A DNA stretch of 64,000 bases from Gemmatimonadaceae bacterium (GTDB taxonomy: Bacteria > Gemmatimonadota > Gemmatimonadetes > Gemmatimonadales > Gemmatimonadaceae). The notes below the pieces were generated by a model that was given only the letters and a program-made list of their open reading frames with translations, made no database searches and was not told the DNA's origin. Positions 52,237-60,419 of this stretch are shown piece after piece (positions within the stretch are counted from its first letter, which is position 1; each line of letters starts with the position of its first letter). Both the position numbers and the translations under genes were made by a program. The stretch lies in the NCBI GenBank assembly GCA_036504815.1, contig DASXUN010000012.1, forward strand, positions 124,001-188,000, read 5' to 3'.

Positions 52237-52841
52237 GACCGTTGCTCGGGGGAGGAGGCGAGACTGCGGGTGATGGTGGTGACGACGTGCTTCACGAGCT
52301 TGCGCTGCGTCTTCGGGTCGTTGGGATTCACGCCGGCGATCTCCTGGGGGATCTTGCCGGCGATGCGCATCATGAACGGCTGCGCCATCACGCTCATGGC
52401 GAGCAGGGCCGGTTCACCCTTCCTGATGGAGCCGTCGGCCTGTCCCTCGCGAATCAGTCCGAGGACGATGCCGAGGTTGCGCTGCATCATCTGCACGATC
52501 GGCGCGGAGAGCGGGCGATCGGTGGTGAGTTCGCGCAGCAGGAGCGGGGCAGGGAGGTCCTTCTCGGTGAGCACCATGCCGACGATACGGCCGATGCGCT
52601 CGAGCGGCGAGCCCGCCTCCGCGGCGATGCTCACGAAGCGGTCGGCGAGGCGCGCCCCGACGCGGTCCACGACCGCATGGAAGAGCGCTTCCTTGGAGCC
52701 GAAGTGGTAGGTGATCGCGCCCAGGTTGGCCCGGGCGCGGCTCGTGATCGTGCGCACGGAGACGGCGTCGAAGCCCTCGCGCGCAAAGAGGTCGGCAGCG
52801 ACGGCCAGGAGGCGTTCAGGAACTGGTTGATGGGAGTTCAT
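52233..52841 (-). CDS. TetR/CecR-type regulator of the efflux operon
   Basis: 202 residues from ATG 52841; a GTG upstream would translate across the promoter. N-terminal helix-turn-helix (about 8-55: LLAVAADLFAREGFDAVSVRTITSRARANLGAITYHFGSKEALF), then a TetR C-terminal ligand domain. The layout and its place before TolC, YbhG, YbhF and YbhSR homologues recall E. coli CecR, which controls ybhG. An inverted repeat covers its own promoter and start codon, implying autorepression. The transcription start seems to fall three or four bases before the ATG, so the message is probably leaderless. Confidence 0.88.
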   Translation of the reverse strand: MNSHQPVPERLLAVAADLFAREGFDAVSVRTITSRARANLGAITYHFGSKEALFHAVVDRVGARLADRFVSIAAEAGSPLERIGRIVGMVLTEKDLPAPLLLRELTTDRPLSAPIVQMMQRNLGIVLGLIREGQADGSIRKGEPALLAMSVMAQPFMMRIAGKIPQEIAGVNPNDPKTQRKLVKHVVTTITRSLASSPEQRS

Positions 52842-52854
52842 ACGTATGTATGAA
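52837..52854. promoter_or_regulatory. Probable TetR operator
   Basis: TTCATAC-GTAT-GTATGAA, an 18-base inverted repeat with 7-base arms, also containing the perfect palindrome CATACGTATG (52839-52848). It covers the tetR start codon and overlaps the -10 box by four bases. Confidence 0.7.
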
Positions 52855-52879
52855 TATCGGATACTGGGCGGCAAGTCAA
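52851..52879 (-). promoter_or_regulatory. Promoter of the efflux operon
   Basis: On the minus strand: TTGACT (52879-52874), a 17-base spacer and TATTCA (52856-52851). The predicted start is at about 52844-52845, almost at the ATG (52841). The operator overlaps it. Confidence 0.65.
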
Positions 52880-52901
52880 GGGGGGCGGTCGCCGGCTGTT
52901 C

Positions 52902-52953
52902 TTGACACCCACAATTGGCGCCGCGCATACTCACTTTGGCGAATCGATTCGCC
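52902..52953 (+). promoter_or_regulatory. Promoter and 5' palindrome of the CapA-like gene
   Basis: TTGACA at 52902-52907, an 18-base spacer, CATACT at 52926-52931; start near 52938. A perfect 16-base palindrome (GGCGAATCGATTCGCC, 52938-52953) begins at that position and could fold as a 6-bp hairpin or bind a protein dimer. Confidence 0.55.
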
Positions 52954-52990
52954 GCGCGTGCCCCCCGCGCCGCACTCTTCCGGGCACGTC

Positions 52991-54418
52991 ATGACCACCA
53001 ATCGAAGCGTCGGTCCGGCGCGATGGCTGACCATCGCGGCCTTCCTTGTTCCATTCGTCGGGTTGCCGTCGCACAGCGCGGCCCAGCGGACGCCGGCGAT
53101 CGCGCGAGCGCCCGAGGCCTTGCCAGGACCGGGAACGACCTGGTCGTTGGCCGCGGTGGGCGACGCGATCATCACCCGCCGCGTGGCCCCATTCGACAAC
53201 ACGGCCGACCCGCGCTTCCAGCAGATGGTCAAGGTCATCCGCGGCGCCGACGCGGCCATGGTGAACCTGGAGCTCTCGACCTTCCGGTTCAGCGAATTCC
53301 GGGGCTGGCCGGAGGTGGAGAACGGCGGGAACTGGGAGGTTGCGCCGCCGGAGGTGGCCGAAGACCTGAAGCTGCTTGGCTTCGACCTCTTTAACCGCGC
53401 CAACAATCACACCACCGATTACGGCGTCGAAGGCATGCGCCTGACCAACCGTCTGCTCGACCGGCTCGGCGTCGTGCACGCGGGGTCGGGCGAGAACCTG
53501 GGTGCGGCCAGCCGTCCGGGGTATCTCGAGACGCCGAAGGGGCGCATCGCGTTCATCGGGCTTGCGACCTCGTTCACGCCGATGTCGCGCGCCGGTGATG
53601 CGCGACCGGACATGGTCGGGCGGCCCGGCCTGAACGCGCTCCGGGTCGAGCGCGCCTACGAGGCGGATCCCGCAACCTTCGAACAACTGCGCGCCGCCGC
53701 GGCGGGCCTCGCGGGGAGCGCCGCGCCCACCGGCGAGGCGGCGCAGGTGCGCCTGCTGACCCAGACGGTGCGCAAGGGCGCGCAGACCCGCACCATCACG
53801 ACCGTCAACCAGATCGATGAAGCGCGGATCCTGCGCGAGATCCGCAACGCGAGCTCGCTGGCCGATTATGTCGTCGTCACCAGTCATTCGCACGAGTCGA
53901 CCGTCGTGCCGCCCGCGTGGCTCACCGAATGGGCCCGGAAGTGCCTCGATGCCGGCGCGACGACCTACATCATTCAGGGGCCACACCTGTTGCGCGGCAT
54001 CGAGATCTACAAGGGCAAGCCGATCTTCTACAGCCTGGCCAACTTCGTCTTCCAGAACGAAACCATCGACCCCATGCCCGAGGACCACTACGAGGTCTTC
54101 GGCCTGGCCGACACGGCGCTCGCGTCGAACCTGTACGACGCGCGCTTCCGGAACGGCACGACGGGCTTTCCGTCGAATGCCGAGTACTATGAAAGCGTCG
54201 TCGCCCTGCCGACGTTCCGGGGCAGCTCGCTGGTCGAGCTGCGGCTCTATCCCATCGAGCTGAGCCATCGCGCGCCGCGCTCCCAGCGTGGCACCCCTCG
54301 GCTAGCCGACGAGACGACCGGTCGCAAGATCATCGAGCGACTGGCGCAGATGTCGGCGCCGCTGGGCACGACGATCGTCTACCAGGACGGGGTGGGCGTC
54401 TGGCGGCCGAATCCATAA
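52991..54418 (+). CDS. CapA/PgsA-type metallophosphatase-like protein, exported
   Basis: 475 residues from ATG 52991 with a signal peptide (ARWLTIAAFLVPFVGLPSHSAAQ). PGA_cap fold: VGDAIITRR, VNLELS, NRANNHTTDYGVEGM, FIGLAT, VTSHSHESTVVPPAW and GPHLLRGIEIYKGKPIFYSLANFVF. These supply the metal-binding Asp/Glu/Asn/His pattern of calcineurin-like enzymes. In Bacillus, CapA helps make polyglutamate capsule, but no capB or capC is near, so the substrate is open. An earlier ATG at 52850 would lie upstream of the promoter and is rejected. Confidence 0.85.
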   Translation: MTTNRSVGPARWLTIAAFLVPFVGLPSHSAAQRTPAIARAPEALPGPGTTWSLAAVGDAIITRRVAPFDNTADPRFQQMVKVIRGADAAMVNLELSTFRFSEFRGWPEVENGGNWEVAPPEVAEDLKLLGFDLFNRANNHTTDYGVEGMRLTNRLLDRLGVVHAGSGENLGAASRPGYLETPKGRIAFIGLATSFTPMSRAGDARPDMVGRPGLNALRVERAYEADPATFEQLRAAAAGLAGSAAPTGEAAQVRLLTQTVRKGAQTRTITTVNQIDEARILREIRNASSLADYVVVTSHSHESTVVPPAWLTEWARKCLDAGATTYIIQGPHLLRGIEIYKGKPIFYSLANFVFQNETIDPMPEDHYEVFGLADTALASNLYDARFRNGTTGFPSNAEYYESVVALPTFRGSSLVELRLYPIELSHRAPRSQRGTPRLADETTGRKIIERLAQMSAPLGTTIVYQDGVGVWRPNP

Positions 54419-54475
54419 CGGGCAAACCTGGCCGGGACGGTGGGGCAGGGGGTGCCTCATTGGTGCACGTGCTGG

Positions 54476-54510
54476 TAGATTTGATGATTGCGCGTCACCG
54501 TGATGCGCGA
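54476..54510 (+). promoter_or_regulatory. Putative -10 box plus 5' hairpin before the YfgM-like gene
   Basis: TAGATT at 54476-54481, start near 54488. The hairpin TTGCGCGTCA-CCG-TGATGCGCGA spans 54488-54510 (10 pairs, two G-U) and starts at the predicted +1. The -35 region is weak. Confidence 0.45.
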
Positions 54511-54536
54511 CCAAACCCAAGCCTTGATCTTGTCCG

Positions 54537-55190
54537 ATGACGAAGACTGGTGGGGCGGCCCGTCCGTCCATCACAGCCGATCCTGATTCGCTGCTCGACA
54601 CCTTCCAGCTCTACAGGAAGCAGCTGACGATTGCGGCCGTGGTCGTGGCCGTCGTGGTGGGCGGCGCGTTTGTCTGGAGGGCCAATTCGGCACGCCGCGA
54701 GACGCAGGCGGAGAAGGCGTTCTTTGACGCCATGAATCTCGTCAGCCAGCGTGACGCGAAGGCGCCCGATGCGCTCATCAAGGTGGCCCAGCGCTACGGC
54801 AACACGGCGGGTGGCATCCAGGCGGCGCTGCTCTATGCCCAGTCCAAGTTCGACGAGGGCAGGTACGCCGACGGCCAGAAAGTGCTCGATGGGATCTCCG
54901 CGCCCAAGGCCTTCGCGGCCGGCGTCGAGTCGCTCAAGGCGGCCGGGTACGAGGGCGAGCAGAAGTTCGACCTGGCGGCCGAGCACTACCTGAAGGCCGT
55001 GGACAAGGCCGAGCTTCAGGGCGAGAAGGACTTCCTGAAGGGGGAAGCCGCCCGGGCTCTCGCCGCATCGGGCAAGCGTGCCGAGGCGGCCAAGCTGTGG
55101 GGCGAGCTGGCTGCGCGCCCGGACTCGCCCATGGCGAGCGAAGCCAAGATCCGCGTCGGCGAACTGACGGCGACGGCGGCGAAGCCGTAG
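54537..55190 (+). CDS. YfgM-like membrane-anchored TPR protein
   Basis: 217 residues. A short cytoplasmic N-terminus, one membrane span at about 30-47 (LTIAAVVVAVVVGGAFVW), then TPR-like helices in the periplasm (about 60-210). Layout matches YfgM/Tol-type TPR proteins that associate with the Sec translocon and periplasmic chaperones. The match is by architecture only. Confidence 0.75.
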   Translation: MTKTGGAARPSITADPDSLLDTFQLYRKQLTIAAVVVAVVVGGAFVWRANSARRETQAEKAFFDAMNLVSQRDAKAPDALIKVAQRYGNTAGGIQAALLYAQSKFDEGRYADGQKVLDGISAPKAFAAGVESLKAAGYEGEQKFDLAAEHYLKAVDKAELQGEKDFLKGEAARALAASGKRAEAAKLWGELAARPDSPMASEAKIRVGELTATAAKP

Positions 55191-55240
55191 CTCCCCAGGT
55201 TTACATCGCGGCCCGGACCGGGCAGCTCAGAAGTTACTTG

Positions 55241-55276
55241 AAGCGGGCGTTGGCCAGATCTGGCCGACGCCCGCTT
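55241..55276. terminator. 36-base palindrome after the YfgM-like gene
   Basis: 55241-55258 pairs with 55259-55276: an 18-bp arm with one G-U, centred on CCAGATCTGG. Fifty bases after the stop codon; followed by GGCTATTC, so only a modest T content. Probably terminates the plus-strand transcript; as DNA it could also extrude as a cruciform. Confidence 0.55.
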
Positions 55277-55498
55277 GGCTATTCGGGGTCGGGGGAGTGC
55301 GGTCGAGTACCATGCTTCTGAAGCGCCTCGCGGTAATCCGATAGCCCAGTAAGGCCTGAAATAGTACCGATAATATGTATTATGTAAACTAACTGAAGTG
55401 GATAACCCCGGAACGGGTGGACAAGACCACGCCCAGTCCCTGCAACAACTTGGACGGTTTGTGTTGCCGTGGTGTCGCTATTCTTCCGGGCGTGAAGA

Positions 55499-55528
55499 AC
55501 GGGCGGACGACTCCTGTCGCCCGCCCGT
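55499..55528 (-). terminator. Terminator of dapF and the minus-strand glycan operon
   Basis: ACGGGCGG-A-CGAC, loop TCCT, GTCG-C-CCGCCCGT: 12 pairs with one A/C mismatch. On the minus strand it lies 24 bases after the dapF stop and is followed by TTCTTCACG. Confidence 0.65.
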
Positions 55529-55552
55529 CATCAATTCAGAGACCGAAGGCCG

Positions 55553-56389
55553 CTAGAGCTCGGCGGTTCGCCCCTGATAGACCACCCGGGCCTCGCCGCT
55601 CAAGGACGGCCAGACATGGCCGTCGTCCTTGCTGCGCAGCGTCACGGTCAGCGTCCGGTCAGACTTGGTGCGCAGCCGGACGACCTTCCCCGCCAGCCCC
55701 CAGGCGTTCAGGAGCGTCGCGCTGGCCACGGCGCCGGTCCCGCAGGCCAAGGTCTCACCCTCGACGCCGCGCTCGTAGGTCCTGATGGAGAACTCGTCCG
55801 GGATGCCCGCTACGGGCGCCACGAAGTTCACGTTGGCCCCGTGCTTGAGCCTCTTGTCGAGCCGCAATGGCCGGCCTCGACCCACCACATCCAGCTTGGT
55901 GGTATCGTCAACGAGGACCACGAGGTGCGGCACGCCGGTATTGGCAAACCCGATCCGCTTCTCACCGGCCTGACGCTCGAACTCGGTGTCCAGCCGCAGT
56001 TCGTGTACCATCTGAAGGTCGATCTCGGGCCTGCCGTCACGAAAATGGCCAGTCATGGCCCCGGCATCGGTCTCGAAATGGCAGGTCCCGTCGCCAATGA
56101 TGCCCAACTCCCGCGCCAGGCGCACGCTGCACAGCGATGCGTTGCCGCAAAGCTCACCGAGGCTACCATCTCGGTTGAAGTAACGTATCCTAAAGGATTG
56201 ATACGTATCGCTTTGCAGAAACACAACTCCGTCTGCCCCAATCCCGGTGCCCGTCGCGCAGAGATTCCGGACATGCTCGGGATCGTTGAGTGCGTGCGCC
56301 AAACCGGTGTCGGAACGCGCATCGAAGAAGATGAAGTCATTCCCCGACCCCGACATCTTGTAGAACGGGTGCCCGCTTGGAATGCTCAT
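55553..56389 (-). CDS. dapF: Diaminopimelate epimerase, divergent
   Basis: 278 residues. Converts LL- to meso-diaminopimelate for lysine and peptidoglycan. Both catalytic cysteines are present: Cys81 in LCGNASLC and Cys216 in LACGTGA. The first motif is normally CGNGARC; the Asn-Ala-Ser-Leu version here is unusual. SGSGNDFIFFDA and ANTGVPHLVVLV fit the family. Codon use in about 56080-56260 is clearly less GC-rich (for example TTT, ATA, AGG, GAT) than in the neighbours, suggesting acquisition by transfer. It overlaps the glycosyltransferase gene by 4 bases, so it is integrated into the operon. Confidence 0.85.
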   Translation of the reverse strand: MSIPSGHPFYKMSGSGNDFIFFDARSDTGLAHALNDPEHVRNLCATGTGIGADGVVFLQSDTYQSFRIRYFNRDGSLGELCGNASLCSVRLARELGIIGDGTCHFETDAGAMTGHFRDGRPEIDLQMVHELRLDTEFERQAGEKRIGFANTGVPHLVVLVDDTTKLDVVGRGRPLRLDKRLKHGANVNFVAPVAGIPDEFSIRTYERGVEGETLACGTGAVASATLLNAWGLAGKVVRLRTKSDRTLTVTLRSKDDGHVWPSLSGEARVVYQGRTAEL

Positions 56390-57108
56390 AGTTGCCCCGT
56401 GAGGTGCCACCACCGAAGCCGCCAGACCATGAAGATGGCCTCGCGCACGATGTGGCCGCTCATCTTGCTGTCCCCGACCGTGCGATCGGTGAAGACGATC
56501 GGGATCTCCTGGCCGCGAAATCCCTTGTGGAAGGCGCGGAATGACATCTCGATCTGGAACGCGTAGCCGTTCGACCTCACCTTGTCGAGGTCGATGCCCG
56601 CCAGCACCCGCCGGTGGAAACACTTGAAGCCGCCCGTCCCGTCCCAGAGCTGGAGCCCGGTGACGATGCGCGCGTAGATGTTGGCGAAGTAGCTGAGCAT
56701 CAGTCGCTTCATCGGCCAGTTCACCACCGTCACGCGCCCGTTCAAGTAGCGCGAGCCGAGCACGAAATCGGCCTGCTGCGCCGCGGCGAGGAATTCGGGC
56801 AGGTGGCGCGGATCGTGCGAGAAGTCCGCGTCCATCTCGAAGATGTACTCGTAGTCCCGCGCCAGGGCCCACCGGAAACCGTCGCGGTAGGCCGTGCCGA
56901 GTCCCATCTTGCCGGGGCGCCGCAGCAGGTGAATGCGCGGCTCGGCGCGGCCGAGTTCCTCCACCAGGTCGCCCGTCTTGTCCGGCGAGTTGTCGTCCAC
57001 CACCAGCACCTCGATGCGCGGATCCTTCTCGAGCACCTGGGCAATGAGCGTCGGAATGTTTTCGCGCTCGTTGTAGGTAGGAACGATGATCAGTGCCTTA
57101 TCAGGCAT
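56386..57108 (-). CDS. Polyprenol-phosphate sugar synthase (DPM1-type GT2)
   Basis: 240 residues from ATG 57108. GT2 nucleotide-sugar domain: VPTYNERENIPTLI, VVDDNSPDKTGD, GLGTAYRDGFRWAL, metal-binding FEMDADFSHDP, and GYAFQIEMSFRAFHKGF. There are no membrane spans, as in single-domain dolichol-phosphate mannose synthases. Likely makes undecaprenyl- or polyprenyl-phosphate mannose or glucose on the cytoplasmic face for periplasmic glycosyl transfer. Overlaps the YfhO-like gene by 8 and dapF by 4 bases. Confidence 0.88.
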   Translation of the reverse strand: MPDKALIIVPTYNERENIPTLIAQVLEKDPRIEVLVVDDNSPDKTGDLVEELGRAEPRIHLLRRPGKMGLGTAYRDGFRWALARDYEYIFEMDADFSHDPRHLPEFLAAAQQADFVLGSRYLNGRVTVVNWPMKRLMLSYFANIYARIVTGLQLWDGTGGFKCFHRRVLAGIDLDKVRSNGYAFQIEMSFRAFHKGFRGQEIPIVFTDRTVGDSKMSGHIVREAIFMVWRLRWWHLTGQL

Positions 57109-59491
57109 TGGCTCCCCGCGAGGTTCGGCGGTCCATGGCGAATCCGGCAATGGCCAGCAACAGGCTGAGCAGGACGGCGGCGTAGGTGATGCTCCGCCCC
57201 TTGCTGTACGTGGCGTTCTGGAACGAAAACTCCACCGTGGTCGCCCCGGCCGGCAGCGCGACACCCATCAGGACATAGTTGGTACGGTACACCGTGGCGG
57301 GCTTTCCATCCACCGTCGCCGACCATCCGGGATAGTAGTTTTCCGATGCCACGAGCGCCGATCCCGCCGGCGCAGGTGCGCTCAGCTTGACGGTGAAGCG
57401 TCCGGGACGATAGTCCGCGGTGCTCGTCGTGATCGGCAACGGCGCGGGCAGCGACGTCAGCGGCTGCGTCTGCATCGCCGCCGAGGTGTCGACGATTGCC
57501 ACCTGATAGGTGGCGAACGTGGGTTGCGATGCGGCCTGCAGCACGACGTCGTCCGGGTACTTCGCGATCGCCGGCGCCACCCAGGCAAAGGGATGCTCGC
57601 CCGCGAGCTTGTACAGCGAGACCTTCGTTCCCGCGGCGTTGGTCAGCGGACCGGCGACGCGCTGGGCGCCTTCAATGGGGAGCGTGTCGGTGTTGGTCAG
57701 CATGTAGTTGACGTTCATCAACTGCCAGAACGAGGGGTTCAGGCGCGCGCTGTATCCCTCATCCTTCTTGCCGAGCAATTGGTACCGACCGAGTTCGTTG
57801 CCGTGGTAGCCGGTGACGGAGCGAATGCCGTGCACCATCAGGCCGTCGCCCATCAGTTCGGGGTCGTGCGGCGCGACGGGGTTGCCGTCGGGGACGGCGA
57901 TGACCGCCACGCGCGTCGGCTCCTTGAGCTTCGTCAGGTAATCGATGGCGGCGTCGCTGGCGTACAGCTTCGATGCCGGCGGCGAGAACATCCAGTACTG
58001 CTTCTCGATGCTCCACAGGTCGGCGGCGAGCAGGATTGGCAACGCCATCGCCACCTGTCGCGGCGTGGCGAGCCCGCGCGCCAGGGTGATGATCATTCCC
58101 GCGGCGAGCGCGACGAAGAAGAAAGACCGCCACGCGCCGAGCGAGACCGCGCTCGCGTTGGCCAGCACGACGTCAATGAGGCTGGGATCCACCACCAGTC
58201 CCTTCGCGAGACCGGTGAAGAACCCCGCCATCGCCAGCAGGCCGACGGCGGCGGCGCCGACGATCCAACCGTATGCATATTTCGCCGTCACCTTCCCGGC
58301 CAGCAGTCGCTCGGTGCCGAGCGCCGCGAGCATGGCCACGGCGAACGCGAAGACGAACATCATCGTGCTCGGCGCGCGGAAGAACTTGGTGCCGGGCACC
58401 AGGGCATAGACGATCTGGAAGAACGGCGTCGAGCCGCCGAGCGCCCAAAGCAGGGAGACGATGCCGACGCCCAGCCAGAAGCGGCGGAAACCGCGGCGCG
58501 CTTCCCCGCCCGCCCCGAACGCGAGCGGAGCGAGCATCAGCACCGTCGCTCCCAGGTACTCGCTGTGCAGGTGGATGCCGTTGCGTCCCCAGTACCGCTC
58601 GAGAATGCCCGAGAACTGCGGCAGGTAGACGTTGAGAAGCTCTTCCACGGGCCACGAGTACGACGACGCGTACGCATAGTCGCGTCCGCCGGCGCGCGGT
58701 GACCACGGCGTGTACTCGGCGAGCGGCAGATATTGGATGGATCCGATGGCCGCGCCGAGCAGCACCGCGCCCAACGCGAATCCCAGCCGCTTGAACGCGG
58801 TGGCGCGATCGAGTTCCGGCGTGCCAAAGGCGAGCATCAGCGCCCAGGCGCCGGCGGCGAGCAGGTGATACTGCAACAGCTGCGGATGCGGCGAGAGCAC
58901 CGCGAGGCCGATGACGATGGCCAGCACGCCCCACGCCCAATGGCGCGCATCACGGATGCCCTTGGTCAGCAGCAACAGCGTGAACGGCAGTAGTGCGCTG
59001 ACGAACAGCTTGCCGTCGTGCCCCGGCGAGGCATACGCGGCAATCGGTCCGCCGAGCTGGTAGGCCAGCGCGCCGACGAGCGACGGCGCGAAACCGAGAC
59101 CGTAGCTGCGAAGGAACAGGAACGTCCCGAAGCCAGCGAGCCAGAGGTGGCTGATGAAGCCCCACGTCATACCCGCGTCCGTGCCCAGCAGCAGGCGCAG
59201 CCAGAAGGTCGGGTAGAAGATGTCGCCGTGCATCGCCGCGACAAATGGCATGCCGCCAAAGAGGTACGGATTCCATAGAGGAATGGCCCCGGTGACGTGC
59301 CACTGCTGCACGGCGAAGTCGCGGAACGCGAAGCCCGCGATGTACTGATCGCTCATCGGGTTCACGAGGAACTGGCCGCCGAGCGCGGGATAGCCGAGCG
59401 CGAGCGCGGCGAGCGCGCACACGAGCGCTGCCCACAGCGCGCCATGGCGCGGGGCGAGTTCCGTGGAACCGGTGTTCGAGGAAGTCATCAA
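57101..59491 (-). CDS. YfhO-like polytopic membrane protein
   Basis: 796 residues, about 12 or more membrane spans in the first 500 residues, then a periplasmic domain (about 510-760) and a last span (ITYAAVLLSLLLAIAGFAM). The N-terminal segment SDQYIAGFAFRDFAVQQWHVTGAIPLWNPYLFGG resembles GT-C glycosyltransferases and YfhO, which adds sugars to lipoteichoic acid in Bacillus. A C-terminal beta-rich part (ENYYPGWSATVDGKPATVYRTN) is the usual YfhO ending. Probably uses the polyprenyl-phosphate sugar made by the next enzyme. Confidence 0.8.
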   Translation of the reverse strand: MMTSSNTGSTELAPRHGALWAALVCALAALALGYPALGGQFLVNPMSDQYIAGFAFRDFAVQQWHVTGAIPLWNPYLFGGMPFVAAMHGDIFYPTFWLRLLLGTDAGMTWGFISHLWLAGFGTFLFLRSYGLGFAPSLVGALAYQLGGPIAAYASPGHDGKLFVSALLPFTLLLLTKGIRDARHWAWGVLAIVIGLAVLSPHPQLLQYHLLAAGAWALMLAFGTPELDRATAFKRLGFALGAVLLGAAIGSIQYLPLAEYTPWSPRAGGRDYAYASSYSWPVEELLNVYLPQFSGILERYWGRNGIHLHSEYLGATVLMLAPLAFGAGGEARRGFRRFWLGVGIVSLLWALGGSTPFFQIVYALVPGTKFFRAPSTMMFVFAFAVAMLAALGTERLLAGKVTAKYAYGWIVGAAAVGLLAMAGFFTGLAKGLVVDPSLIDVVLANASAVSLGAWRSFFFVALAAGMIITLARGLATPRQVAMALPILLAADLWSIEKQYWMFSPPASKLYASDAAIDYLTKLKEPTRVAVIAVPDGNPVAPHDPELMGDGLMVHGIRSVTGYHGNELGRYQLLGKKDEGYSARLNPSFWQLMNVNYMLTNTDTLPIEGAQRVAGPLTNAAGTKVSLYKLAGEHPFAWVAPAIAKYPDDVVLQAASQPTFATYQVAIVDTSAAMQTQPLTSLPAPLPITTSTADYRPGRFTVKLSAPAPAGSALVASENYYPGWSATVDGKPATVYRTNYVLMGVALPAGATTVEFSFQNATYSKGRSITYAAVLLSLLLAIAGFAMDRRTSRGANA

Positions 59492-59492
59492 C

Positions 59493-60419
59493 CTATCGGG
59501 ATGGAGTATCGGTGCGAGCCGGCGGCCGCAGCATCAGCAGCAGCACGCCGGGAATGATCTCGAGAATGGTAAGCCAGACACGCGACGCGACCACGAGGAG
59601 CGCCGCCAGCGCGCCCACGGCGAGCCCCGAGCGCTGCAACGCCTCGGCCATCGCCACTTCGCGCATGCCGATGCCGCCGGGGGCGAATACCGCGATGAAA
59701 CCTATCAGGTATGGGCCCACGAAGAGGGCTGTCCAGTCGCCCAGCGAGCCGGCGACCGTGCCGGCCGACATGCCCACCGCAAAGAACTCGAAGGCGACGC
59801 CGTAGAGCACCCAGGCCAGCGTCGTGCCGGCGGCGGCCCACCAGATGGCGCGCGGCGGGAGATGCGGCACCGCCAACTGACGGCCGCTTACGCTATTCAC
59901 CAAGGCCACCGCGCGCGGCAGGAGCGTCGGCGCCAGCACGAGCGCCAGGGCCAGTGCCAACACGCCCGCCGCCGCGGCGGCCGGAACGTCGACCGCATTG
60001 GCACCGGCAACGAGGAAGACGGCAAAGCCCGTGACCAGGTTGACGAGCTGCACCACGACGGAGGAGCCCATCGCGGCCGTGGGCGAGATGCCCTGTTCCT
60101 GCGCCAGCGTACCCATGGCGGCGATCGCCCAGACCTTGCCCGGGATGTACTTGCCGAGGTTGCTGATGAACCAGATGCGCGCGGCGCTCGAGAAGCTGAG
60201 CCGTTCGCCCCACGCCTCGACCGTCTGGCGCCAGGTCTGGATCAGCGCGACGTACGCGACGCCCACGAAGAAACACGAAGCCAGCAATGGGCCCCAATGC
60301 GGCCGCGCCTGTCGGAAGACCTGTTCGTAGTCGCCCCAATTGACGTAGAGGTACCCGCCCAGGAAGAGCAGCAGCGCAAGCTGCATTACCGTGCGGATGA
60401 TGCGGCGCCAGGCGATCAT
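59493..60419 (-). CDS. UPF0104 / LPG-synthase-type membrane protein
   Basis: 308 residues, about eight membrane spans. Contains the family signature FISNLGKYIPGKVWAIAAMG and the late FAPGGIGMREVAMAEAL. Related to the flippase half of MprF; such stand-alone proteins often occur with glycosyltransferases and may move lipid-linked sugars or lipids. One base separates it from the YfhO-like gene; it overlaps the GT4 gene by 4 bases. Confidence 0.83.
   Translation of the reverse strand: MIAWRRIIRTVMQLALLLFLGGYLYVNWGDYEQVFRQARPHWGPLLASCFFVGVAYVALIQTWRQTVEAWGERLSFSSAARIWFISNLGKYIPGKVWAIAAMGTLAQEQGISPTAAMGSSVVVQLVNLVTGFAVFLVAGANAVDVPAAAAAGVLALALALVLAPTLLPRAVALVNSVSGRQLAVPHLPPRAIWWAAAGTTLAWVLYGVAFEFFAVGMSAGTVAGSLGDWTALFVGPYLIGFIAVFAPGGIGMREVAMAEALQRSGLAVGALAALLVVASRVWLTILEIIPGVLLLMLRPPARTDTPSR

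Larger units (their letters stand above)
55191..55552. other. 362-base spacer with two strong hairpins and an AT-rich tract
   Basis: No gene is seen here. It holds a 36-base palindrome at 55241-55276, an AT-rich stretch at about 55350-55395 (GATAATATGTATTATGTAAAC, far below the local GC level), and the dapF terminator at 55499-55528. A short reading frame starting at 55417 runs antisense into dapF and has no coding character. Confidence 0.7.

Noticed and set aside
52850-52990. Upstream ATG extension of the CapA-like gene
   Set aside because: It would start inside the TetR operator and include the TTGACA promoter; the signal peptide begins at 52991.
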